Assembly: GCF_028748105.1 (NCBI RefSeq)
Contig: NZ_CP118168.1
Span: 682,001-746,000 of the forward strand
Direction of reading: 5' to 3'
DNA from: Entomospira nematocerorum
GTDB lineage: Bacteria; Spirochaetota; Spirochaetia; WRBN01
Length of the DNA stretch: 64,000 nucleotides
In this document: one piece after another, positions 50,409 to 58,418 of the stretch
Layout: each line of letters starts with the position of its first letter
Numbering within the stretch: position 1 is the stretch's first letter
Notes under the pieces: model-generated
What the model was told of the DNA's origin: nothing
Database searches by the model: none
What the model saw: only the letters and a program-made list of their open reading frames with translations
Translations under genes and position numbers: made by a program

Positions 50409-51359
50409 TTATTTTTGTAATGCCTTCTGAAGACTTTCATTATTATGCTGCAGCATATCTAGGTAGCTAACGTTACTAGAAAATTCTTCTTTTGTAAGGG
50501 TGTGACCTGTGTACCAAGGAAGAATGGTTAGATTATAATCTTCTGCGAGGGTATTAGCAATTTTGGTAGTAAGAATGGGATCCACAAAGATATAGCGAAT
50601 ATTATGAGTTACAATCGCCTCTCGAATAGCTGCCATATGAGCGATAGTAGGCTCGTTTTCAATACTATCAGTTGCATACACAGAATAGAATGGTAGGTTG
50701 TATGCATCTAGAAAGTGTTGGTAGGAAAAGCCACCACCAAATAGAACTGGAGAAGGTGTCTTTGTATTGGCTATAGTGTCAGTGATAGCATCAATAGCCT
50801 CAATGAGAGCCATACGATAGCGCTGTGCATTGGATTGATAATATGCAGTATTTTCTGGATCATGTTGGATAATAGCATATTCTATACTATCAAAGAGATC
50901 GATGAGGAGTTGTGGATCCATCCAAAAGTGTGGATCAGTATCATGATGGTGATGATCTGCATGATGAGCATGATCATGTGTAGACTCTTCATTGAGTGCA
51001 TGAAGATGAAGGGTATCAGCTAGGTTGATAGATACGTCAGGAGATAATTGCAACGTATTTTCGATTTTACGCATCCAAGGTTCCATAGCATCGCTAGTCC
51101 AAAGAAAGAGTGAGGCATTTTTAGCTTTAATCATGTCATTGGCTGATGGCTCATACGTATGCGTATCGATTCCTAGTGGTAAAAATAAGCTAACAGCCAT
51201 CTTATCCCCAGCGATTGCTCTTGCAAAATCATATGTTAAAAATAGCGTGGTATATACCTCTGGGAGTGAATCCTCTTTTGTCGTTGAGGCATGTTTATAA
51301 CATGATCCAAGAATAGATACTCCTAATAGTAACCATATATAACGTGTGCGTCTTAGCAT
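50409..51359 (-). CDS. znuA: Zinc-binding lipoprotein of the ZnuABC importer
   Basis: 316 residues. The lipobox LGSC near residue 20 marks a lipoprotein. The cluster A-I solute-binding fold has metal His residues in LPLGIDTHTYEP and DPHFWMDP, and Asp in FVDPILT. A loop of Ala, Asp and nine His (HDHAHHADHHHHDTDPH) precedes the second ligand, which favours zinc over manganese. GAGGAG lies nine bases before the ATG. A TATAAT-like box lies upstream, but I saw no clear Zur palindrome. Confidence 0.93.
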   Translation of the reverse strand: MLRRTRYIWLLLGVSILGSCYKHASTTKEDSLPEVYTTLFLTYDFARAIAGDKMAVSLFLPLGIDTHTYEPSANDMIKAKNASLFLWTSDAMEPWMRKIENTLQLSPDVSINLADTLHLHALNEESTHDHAHHADHHHHDTDPHFWMDPQLLIDLFDSIEYAIIQHDPENTAYYQSNAQRYRMALIEAIDAITDTIANTKTPSPVLFGGGFSYQHFLDAYNLPFYSVYATDSIENEPTIAHMAAIREAIVTHNIRYIFVDPILTTKIANTLAEDYNLTILPWYTGHTLTKEEFSSNVSYLDMLQHNNESLQKALQK

Positions 51360-51603
51360 TCTAGTAGACTCCTCTTATTCTTTATATTATAGTAGATTGA
51401 TAGAATACCTGAGTATATATAAGGCAAAGAATTTATTGTGAAATGCATCACCAACTTAGACTATAGCCTAGATGACTTATACATGTCAAGAGTGACATCT
51501 TTATCGGCAGTAATATGAGGTAAGGTTCTACCTTCTATAAATATGCGAATAAGATAGGGATGTGGTTGATTTTCGCTTTTTCCAAGACGATACATAAGAG
51601 GAT

Positions 51604-52647
51604 ATGGCACTACCAGTTGATTCATTCTTTAGACAAAATAAGCGTAAACCTACAAGCAGAGTGAGCCCCATGACACCAACGAGGGTAAAAAATGCTGAGT
51701 TGCAATGGAGTGTTATCTTTAAGGAGGGCTACTTTCACTTTGGTGTACATGCAGTAGTCCTGAGTGTTTTACTAATAACCATAGCAATATTATACTTGCA
51801 TTTGCATACTAAGCCACCAAAGCCTCTCTTTATGATGCATGAAGCTGTGGTTTTACCACATGAGTCGATCTTGATGCGTGACCATGTTGGAAAGTTTTCT
51901 ATAACGGTGTATCCAAGTGGAATTTCTCGTAAAGGTACGTTTTATACCGCTGTCCTGGGTGAGGGAGTTGGTTTATCTTCATTAGCACAACGGTATCAAC
52001 TATCTATGGCAACATTGCTGAGTATCAATAAATTGACCAATTTAGATGATAGTCATAATTTAGATGTAGTACGTATTCCATTTATGGATGGATTATTAGT
52101 TGAATTAGGACGTGAAAAGAGTGTGCAAAGTATCGCAAATCACTATGGTATTGATGTGGATCTTTTACGTGCAACTAATCATCTTTCTGCAGAGACAATG
52201 ACGGTAAAAGGAGAGGTCTTCATACCTGGCTACACGATGAGTCCTTCTAAGTTGCGTCGGATGATTGGTGATAGTTTTATTTATCCTGTATTTGGAAGTT
52301 TAACACAGACGTTTGGAAGTAATCGAGATAGTATTACAGGTTTGGATATTTATGATAATGGTATCATTTTCCAAACCCAAATAGACACCCCTATTCGTGC
52401 AATCGCTGAAGGATATGTTCTGGATAGTGGGTTTCATGTTCGTTTTGGATATTATCTATTAGTACAGCATCAGCAATATGTTGTCTTTTATGGATATTTA
52501 CAGCAACCACCTGAGGTCACTGCACAGCTACGGATTAAACAAGGGGATATTATTGGTCAAACACAGCGTAGAGGAAAGTATGGTTATTGTTTTTTATCTA
52601 TTATCCTTGATGGTGAGGCAATCAATCCAATTCCATTGCTTAGGTAG
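51604..52647 (+). CDS. Membrane-anchored LysM protein with dead M23 (LytM) domain
   Basis: 347 residues. A cytoplasmic basic start is followed by one membrane helix (VVLSVLLITIAILYLHL, about 54-70). Two LysM-like segments then follow (GEGVGLSSLAQRYQLSMATLLSINKL, SVQSIANHYGIDVDLLRATNHL). An M23/LytM fold ends the chain (GSLTQTFGSNRDSITGLDIY, TPIRAIAEGYVLDSG, QGDIIGQTQ). Zinc ligands are lost: HxGxD reads ITGLD and HLHFE reads YCFLSI. Degenerate LytM proteins such as EnvC activate amidases, so a regulatory wall role is likely. The start at 51604 has AGAGGA close by; ATG 51670 is an alternative. Confidence 0.78.
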   Translation: MALPVDSFFRQNKRKPTSRVSPMTPTRVKNAELQWSVIFKEGYFHFGVHAVVLSVLLITIAILYLHLHTKPPKPLFMMHEAVVLPHESILMRDHVGKFSITVYPSGISRKGTFYTAVLGEGVGLSSLAQRYQLSMATLLSINKLTNLDDSHNLDVVRIPFMDGLLVELGREKSVQSIANHYGIDVDLLRATNHLSAETMTVKGEVFIPGYTMSPSKLRRMIGDSFIYPVFGSLTQTFGSNRDSITGLDIYDNGIIFQTQIDTPIRAIAEGYVLDSGFHVRFGYYLLVQHQQYVVFYGYLQQPPEVTAQLRIKQGDIIGQTQRRGKYGYCFLSIILDGEAINPIPLLR

Positions 52648-52726
52648 ATCTTTGTAAGATACTTTTATTATATTACAAGAAGGATATAATACAAAATTAT
52701 GCAATATAGAGTAGGAGAGACACAGC

Positions 52727-53413
52727 GTGAATATTAAAACACTGTCATTAGGGGGATCTCTGGTATCACCAGATGGAGTAGATGTTGAATTTTTGGGGAA
52801 ATTTAATCGACTCATACGGGAGTATCTAGAAAAAGATACACAGAGAAAAGTTATTATCGTTGTGGGTGGTGGGGCACCGGCACGAGAGTATCAACAAGCA
52901 GCTCGTACACTACGATCAGATGTACATAATGATGAACTTGATTGGATTGGAATTGCAGCTACAAAACTCAATGCACAGTTGATTAAGACAATGTTTTACG
53001 ATCTGTGTTTAGAGCCCGTTGTTCAAAATCCGGAAATTGATGCTTTTTCTCAAGGTCGTATTTTAGTTGGTGCTGGATGGAAGCCCGGATTCTCTAGTGA
53101 TTATGATGCTGCAGTTCTTGCTCATCGGTTTGGTTCGGAGATTTTAGTTAATTTATCGAATATTAGTTATGTCTATTCCGCCGATCCACAAAAAGATGCT
53201 AATGCACGGCCTTTGAAGAATATGACTTGGGGAGAGTTGACGGAGCTTGTTGGCGATAGTTGGACTCCGGGATCAAATTTACCATTTGATCCAATTGCTG
53301 CAAAATTTGCTAGAGAACACACACTTCGAGTGATAGTAGCTAATGGAAAGAATATAGAAAATCTAGAGTCTATTCTTTTGGATAAACCATATGAGGGTAC
53401 ACTAATTCATTAG
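52727..53413 (+). CDS. pyrH: UMP kinase, archaeal-type PyrH
   Basis: 228 residues, an amino-acid-kinase fold: LSLGGSLV (phosphate loop), IIVVGGGAPAREYQ, SSDYDAAVLA, VNLSNISYVYSADPQKDANA and the C-terminal DPIAAKFAREHTLRVIVANG. The DP-K-D-NARP spacing resembles archaeal and spirochaetal UMP kinases more than E. coli PyrH. It phosphorylates UMP to UDP. The GTG start at 52727 follows GGAGAG by seven bases. It appears monocistronic. Confidence 0.88.
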   Translation: MNIKTLSLGGSLVSPDGVDVEFLGKFNRLIREYLEKDTQRKVIIVVGGGAPAREYQQAARTLRSDVHNDELDWIGIAATKLNAQLIKTMFYDLCLEPVVQNPEIDAFSQGRILVGAGWKPGFSSDYDAAVLAHRFGSEILVNLSNISYVYSADPQKDANARPLKNMTWGELTELVGDSWTPGSNLPFDPIAAKFAREHTLRVIVANGKNIENLESILLDKPYEGTLIH

Positions 53414-53443
53414 TAAAGAAGGAGAGGGAATTACCCCTCTCCT
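53411..53443 (-). terminator. Terminator at the end of the DUF1538-rlmN operon
   Basis: A nine-base stem AGGAGAGGG/CCCTCTCCT (53420-53428 with 53435-53443) overlaps the rlmN stop; on the reverse strand it is followed by TTCTTTACTA. It sits between converging pyrH and rlmN. Confidence 0.65.
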
Positions 53444-54432
53444 AATTGACCACAAGCGCCTGCGATATTTGCTGCTCGTCGATAGCGTCTTGTCGCAGAG
53501 ACTCCAGCCTCTTCTAGCCATTGACTAAACTCTGCTACCTCGGTTTCGGTTGGTCGTTTATATGGTAATCCTTCTACTGGGTTCCATGGTATAATATTCA
53601 CAATGTAGTCTAAACCTTTAGCAAACATTGCGATTTTTTGTGCATCAATGCGGGTATTATTATAAGATGGGAGAAGTGCAACTTCTAGCGTAATTCGGCG
53701 ACCACCCTTTTGCTGATAATAGAGAAGAGCGTCTTTTAGTGCAGAGAGAGGATTTTTTCTTGCACTGGGCATGAGTTGTGGCCGTTTTTCGTCATCAGCG
53801 GTAACCAAGCTAAATGCAAGACCAATATTAGGGTTTTCATCTGCAATACGACGGATACCACTACTGATACCACATGTACTAATTGTAAATCGACGTGGAC
53901 TCATATGAAGGGCTTCTTTTTCACCTAGTAGCTTGATGGATTTGAGAACAGCCGAAAGATTCGCTGTTGGCTCTCCCATCCCCATGAAAACAACATTATC
54001 GATATTACCATAGTTCTTGCGAAGAAATAACAGTTGTTCAATAATCTCTCCGGCTTCGAGATTCCGTGTTAAACCTAGCGTTCCAGTTTTACAAAAACTG
54101 CAGGCCATTGCACAACCGACTTGTGAAGAGAGACAAGCTGTCTTTCTGTCGTTTTTGTCAACAAGGAGTACTGTTTCCACCTTGGACTGATCGTGTAACT
54201 CAATAACGAGTTTTGCTTGTTTTCCTTCATGAAGAGTTTTAAGTACTTTGCTACTGAAGAGGTTTGGTTGAGAGAATGATTGGCGAAGAGCTTGAGGCCA
54301 GACATGTAAATCATCAATAGATATAATGTCTTGATGATATAGTGCTTGCCAGAGTTGATTTGCACGAAAGCGTGGATGACCAGATAGGAAAAGTTGATGT
54401 ATCTCTTCAATTGTACATGACGTTAATAACAC
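53431..54432 (-). CDS. rlmN: 23S rRNA/tRNA adenine-C2 methyltransferase RlmN
   Basis: 333 residues. It is a radical-SAM enzyme with the cluster motif CAMACSFCKTG (CxxxCxxC). Other conserved blocks are VFMGMGEPTANL, RRFTISTCG, LPSYNNT and the late SATRRYRRAANIAGACGQL holding the methyl-carrier Cys. It methylates A2503 of 23S rRNA and A37 of some tRNAs. The GTG start at 54432 follows AAGGA by eight bases. It is last in the operon. Confidence 0.95.
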   Translation of the reverse strand: MLLTSCTIEEIHQLFLSGHPRFRANQLWQALYHQDIISIDDLHVWPQALRQSFSQPNLFSSKVLKTLHEGKQAKLVIELHDQSKVETVLLVDKNDRKTACLSSQVGCAMACSFCKTGTLGLTRNLEAGEIIEQLLFLRKNYGNIDNVVFMGMGEPTANLSAVLKSIKLLGEKEALHMSPRRFTISTCGISSGIRRIADENPNIGLAFSLVTADDEKRPQLMPSARKNPLSALKDALLYYQQKGGRRITLEVALLPSYNNTRIDAQKIAMFAKGLDYIVNIIPWNPVEGLPYKRPTETEVAEFSQWLEEAGVSATRRYRRAANIAGACGQLGEG

Positions 54433-54444
54433 AAGATATCCTTT

Positions 54445-55089
54445 TTATTTGTTTACTTGTTGTAATGTTTGGAGTAGCTCCATAAATACATTTTCAAGGT
54501 TTTGGTTGCTATTTAGGTTTGCAAGAATATGTTTTTCCTGATAATATTGAATGAGTGGAGCGGTTTCCTTCTCATATACAGTAAGCCGATATTGAATAGC
54601 CTCCATCGTATCATCTTTACGTGTTATGAGGGCGTTTCCACAAATATCACATACATTGGGCGTTTTAGGAGGAAAATCGATTTTATGATACCCTCGACCA
54701 CAACCACTACAGGTTAGACGACCAGAGAGACGTGCAATAACAACTTCTTGTGGAACAACAAAATTAATGGCAATATCAATAGATGCAAGGTTATCCAGAG
54801 CCACAGCTTGGGGAATAGTTCGAGGAAATCCATCAAGGATATATCCGGTAGAAGCATCATGTTGCTGTAGGCGATCTTGCACTAATGCGATGGTAAGTTC
54901 ATCTGGGACAAGTGCACCGCTAGAGGTAATCGACTCGACTTGTAAGCCTAGAGGAGTGCGATTCTTGATGTTGCTACGAAAAATATCACCAGTGGAGATA
55001 TGTGGAATTTGTAAGTGCTCAGCTAGTTTTTGAGCGATAGTACCTTTTCCAGCTCCAGGAGATCCTAAAAAAATAAGCTTATATGCCAT
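54445..55089 (-). CDS. adk: Adenylate kinase with zinc LID domain
   Basis: 214 residues. P-loop GSPGAGKGTIAQKL, NMP-binding site PHISTGDIFR, LDGFPRT, and a LID with four zinc Cys: CSGCGRGYH and CDICG. It converts ATP plus AMP to two ADP. It lies 12 bases upstream of rlmN and is co-transcribed with it. GAGGAG precedes the ATG. Confidence 0.97.
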   Translation of the reverse strand: MAYKLIFLGSPGAGKGTIAQKLAEHLQIPHISTGDIFRSNIKNRTPLGLQVESITSSGALVPDELTIALVQDRLQQHDASTGYILDGFPRTIPQAVALDNLASIDIAINFVVPQEVVIARLSGRLTCSGCGRGYHKIDFPPKTPNVCDICGNALITRKDDTMEAIQYRLTVYEKETAPLIQYYQEKHILANLNSNQNLENVFMELLQTLQQVNK

Positions 55090-55100
55090 GATTTCTCCTC

Positions 55101-55391
55101 TTACTTTTGCGTAAGTCGTATAATTTTTTTATAGTAATTGTACCGCTTAATCATGTATCGTACTTTGCAGGAGTTACTACAATATGGGGATATCGATGCA
55201 CTATCAATCACAAGAGGTTTATGACAATTGATACATAAGCCATATCCTACCTGACATGTTCGGCTACAAAAGATGGTAGCAGCATCTTGCTGCGCAAAGT
55301 AGCGACCACAGTTATGACAGGGGAAGTAATGTTCATTAGTAGCAGATACATCCACATTCTTAGTGTACAATAAAAGAAGTGCTTTTATCAA
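55101..55391 (-). CDS. Small double zinc-ribbon protein
   Basis: 96 residues from a TTG at 55391, six bases after AGGAA. The middle holds eight Cys in two CxxC...CxxxC sets: CHNCG with FCSRTC, and CINCHK with YCSNSC. The C-terminus is basic (YMIKRYNYYKKIIRLTQK), suggesting nucleic-acid binding. No family is recognised. It lies between the P-II-like gene and adk with gaps of 30 and 11 bases, so it belongs to their operon. Confidence 0.6.
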   Translation of the reverse strand: MIKALLLLYTKNVDVSATNEHYFPCHNCGRYFAQQDAATIFCSRTCQVGYGLCINCHKPLVIDSASISPYCSNSCKVRYMIKRYNYYKKIIRLTQK

Positions 55392-55421
55392 GTGAATTCC
55401 TATAGAAACTTATGAAAACAT

Positions 55422-56522
55422 TTATGCAAATGTTTGATGAATAGGGTGTTCTTCAATAGCAGAGAGACCAATTTCCTGCCAATTTACATATTGAATAACA
55501 TGAAGAATGAGTTTGGAGGCAATATCTCCATTTAATGCTACATTACATGTCTCTCGTTCATGTGTCTCACTGAATTCATCTTTATAGGCTCCAAAGCTAT
55601 AAAAGCGCTTTCGAACCATAGTTGCACCACGTCCACCCAACTCAAAGGCAATCTGCGTGATCGCCTCACTGACTCCACGTAGGCCGATAAAGGTGAGCTC
55701 TATGAGAGCATTCTCCTTAAGGGGACTACTTTGTGCTATAGGCTCTATATGTTTCCTACGCCACTCAATACCGCCTTGGAGCGTATCAATAGCAGATATA
55801 ATTTGCTCGATGCTAGCTAGCCGTGATGGATCATCGATGTGGGTTTTTGTATTAATTTTGGCATATCGCAGTTCGCAATGGGTAAGAAATCCCTTACCTG
55901 GCAGATCAAGACGAGCTTGATGTGCTAAAAGTTGTAGCACAAAGCGACTATCTTTATAGTGAATGGGAAGTCGTAAAATTTCTTTTTCTGGCGGAATTGT
56001 AATGCGCAGTAATCCCATTCGGGAGCGCGTACCCATACCCGTTCCATAATGGATTATTGGAGATGGATAGCCTTTGGATAACAGTGTTTGGCTAAATACA
56101 TTGGCTTCATCACGTGCGGAGACGAGTGTTATAATATGCATTTCTGTACTCAGAAGTTGCTCAATGACTGCTTTTTTAAGGGAATTTGTATCTAACTCAG
56201 CGTGTTCGTATAGAGAGGTATAGAGATTAACGGCTTGACTCCAAACCGAACCTCTTCCAGGAGTTAGAAGTGAGAGTTCATCGGTAATTTTTTGGAGATA
56301 AAATAGCTCTAAATCATAAGGAACATAACATTCAAGGATACTTTGTTGCTCATCTTTAATTTTAATACGATTACGCCAGAAACGTTGGGGAGGAATCATC
56401 GTAGAACGACCAATTTGTAGGAGCACATAAGGAGATTTTAGCTCTTGTAGAAGGTGAAGAGTTTCTTCAATGAGGGCATGATTAATGATAAGGGTAATTT
56501 TTGTGAGTTTATGTACATGCAT
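55422..56522 (-). CDS. P-II-like regulatory protein, repeated domains
   Basis: 366 residues. Segments look like ferredoxin-like P-II units: KLTKITLIINHALIEETLHLLQEL at the N-terminus, HIITLVSARDEANVFSQTLLSKGYPSPIIHYGTGMG in the middle, and a third helix-strand unit near ALIELTFIGLRGVSEAITQIAFELGG. P-II proteins sense nucleotides and metabolites and gate transporters. The gene shares one base with the stop of the DUF1538 membrane protein (TAATG), a pairing I recall for DUF1538 genes. The transporter is probably its partner. Confidence 0.65.
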   Translation of the reverse strand: MHVHKLTKITLIINHALIEETLHLLQELKSPYVLLQIGRSTMIPPQRFWRNRIKIKDEQQSILECYVPYDLELFYLQKITDELSLLTPGRGSVWSQAVNLYTSLYEHAELDTNSLKKAVIEQLLSTEMHIITLVSARDEANVFSQTLLSKGYPSPIIHYGTGMGTRSRMGLLRITIPPEKEILRLPIHYKDSRFVLQLLAHQARLDLPGKGFLTHCELRYAKINTKTHIDDPSRLASIEQIISAIDTLQGGIEWRRKHIEPIAQSSPLKENALIELTFIGLRGVSEAITQIAFELGGRGATMVRKRFYSFGAYKDEFSETHERETCNVALNGDIASKLILHVIQYVNWQEIGLSAIEEHPIHQTFA

Positions 56523-58378
56523 TACTTAGCGTCCCCCGCTTGTTGTAATCGTTTTTGTTGCATTTTTGCTTTTAAGCTGACGGTAAGAAGAATGAGAATG
56601 GGAATTGTTGCTCCAAGTGTTAAAAATCCAAATTGTTCTTCGCTAGGAAGGTGCTGATTTAGACCGATTCCGACCGTCATTACCAGCGGGACGGTGATGG
56701 GACCTGTCGCAACACCTGCAGCATCCCATGCAACAGCCATGTAGGTGCTTTCACTAAATATAGTTAGAATGAGAGCAAATATATATAGTGGTAACAGTAC
56801 GAAGAGGAAAGGCACATCCCACATCATTCTGATAACACCAATGGCAAGACCAATTCCAACGCCTAGTGCAACTTGTTGAATAAGTTGTGCTTTGGGAAAG
56901 CTACCAGCTGTAAGCTCCGATAACGTATTTGCAAGGGCATGTAGTGTTGGTTCGGCAATAACCCCACCGAATCCTAATAGTATAAAGAATCCTAAAAAGA
57001 GGAGCATCTTGCTCCATGGTTGATTTAGCTCCTGTTCTAGTCGAGTTGTTGTGGATGCAAGGTGATAGGTTTTTGTTTGTGCATCATAGTTTTCTTCTTC
57101 AAATGGAATGTGTTGAACACGTCCACTGATACTAATCTTAAAGAATGGTGTAGATTCACCATTAGGACGGAGAATATATTCGAGAGTATTAATATCAAAA
57201 TTATGTATCGTACTAGTTGCTGGCTCCTCTTTTGCGATAATACTATAGATGTTACTTCCGACATCACGGCCAAGAACAGTTAATCCTGTTTGGATTCCGT
57301 AATTTAAGAAAAACATGCCAATAATGGTAAAGATGACTCCTAAGACTTTTTCATCGACAAAATTAGGACGCTTACGAATAAAAATCATAATAATCAACGC
57401 TAGGGCTAGAACCAACGGACCTACAGCTGTAATAGCCGCTTTAAGCTGATCGAGAAAGAAGGAAAATTCTTTTGCTCCATCGATTGTTGTTGCTACTTCT
57501 GCCTGCATTGTATCCAAGGTTTCTATAAAGGTAAATGCTTCTGGGTTTGTCAGAAATGACTCTAGATCTGCAGCTGGATGTGGAACAAATGAACGCATAA
57601 TAATGCTTAAAAGAAGGACACTGTTCACTGGACCGAGATTAGCAAGGGTGACGATACCTAGACCATTACTTTCACTATCATTTTCAGTTGTTCGATTGAG
57701 CCCTAATCCAAATGCAATGATTAGAGGGACAGTAACTGCTCCTGTAGCAATGCCGCCTGCGTCCCATGCTAAAGCTACCATCGGGCGTGATCGTTCATCT
57801 AGGTAGGCAATGATAGATAGAGTTAATGCTAGCAGTAAGAGTGAGATAATGAAGGTTTTGAGTGAAAAGTTACGTAAAGTTAGGAGGCTACCAAGAAGAA
57901 TTGCGATACCTACACCAAGGCCTAACGCCATAATCAGGATGACACTTTTATAGTTGAAAATGTAATATAATAGAGGTGCTTGATGCATAGGAATAGAATT
58001 AGCTACCTCTTGTAGTACTACCATAGCAGGTTCTGCTAAAGTGGCGAGTATTCCTAGCAAAAATGCTAAAATAAGTGTAATAATTAAAGGCATCTTGCTT
58101 GGCAGTTCTGCACCCGCCATTTCTGCAAGAGGCATTACACTCAAAAATAGTCCCTCAAGAAAGAAGGCCAGTCCAAGCACTACAGCGGAAAGTCCAATAA
58201 AGATAGAGATGGGATTCGAGAGGGGAATGTTGAGGATAATAATTTGGAAAATAATCAGGTATATCGTGATAAAGCTTATAGCACGAACCTGTTCTGATAT
58301 TTTTTTCTTCCCATATCCGTGAACTAAAGCAAGACTTTGTCTTGGTGTGATATAAATACGATTTGCTTTGGCCTTCAT
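56522..58378 (-). CDS. DUF1538 membrane protein, two-repeat form
   Basis: 618 residues with about 12 membrane helices in two halves. Each half repeats LATLAEPAMVVLQ or GVIAEPTLHALA, and LAWDAGGIATGAVTVPLIIAFGLGLN or VAWDAAGVATGPITVPLVMTVGIGLN, the DUF1538 signature. The family is predicted to transport, but the substrate is unknown to me. A linker of about 60 residues between the halves (around SGRVQHIPFEEENYDAQTK) lies outside the membrane. The promoter at 58388-58416 leaves almost no leader. Confidence 0.85.
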   Translation of the reverse strand: MKAKANRIYITPRQSLALVHGYGKKKISEQVRAISFITIYLIIFQIIILNIPLSNPISIFIGLSAVVLGLAFFLEGLFLSVMPLAEMAGAELPSKMPLIITLILAFLLGILATLAEPAMVVLQEVANSIPMHQAPLLYYIFNYKSVILIMALGLGVGIAILLGSLLTLRNFSLKTFIISLLLLALTLSIIAYLDERSRPMVALAWDAGGIATGAVTVPLIIAFGLGLNRTTENDSESNGLGIVTLANLGPVNSVLLLSIIMRSFVPHPAADLESFLTNPEAFTFIETLDTMQAEVATTIDGAKEFSFFLDQLKAAITAVGPLVLALALIIMIFIRKRPNFVDEKVLGVIFTIIGMFFLNYGIQTGLTVLGRDVGSNIYSIIAKEEPATSTIHNFDINTLEYILRPNGESTPFFKISISGRVQHIPFEEENYDAQTKTYHLASTTTRLEQELNQPWSKMLLFLGFFILLGFGGVIAEPTLHALANTLSELTAGSFPKAQLIQQVALGVGIGLAIGVIRMMWDVPFLFVLLPLYIFALILTIFSESTYMAVAWDAAGVATGPITVPLVMTVGIGLNQHLPSEEQFGFLTLGATIPILILLTVSLKAKMQQKRLQQAGDAK

Positions 58379-58387
58379 ACATATAAA

Positions 58388-58416
58388 ATAATATCGAAAT
58401 TACATAAAAAAATCAA
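58388..58416 (-). promoter_or_regulatory. Promoter of the DUF1538 operon, near-leaderless
   Basis: Reverse strand: TTGATT (58416-58411), 17-base spacer, TATTAT (58393-58388), nine bases before the ATG at 58378. No Shine-Dalgarno sequence is present. Confidence 0.6.
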
Positions 58417-58418
58417 CA

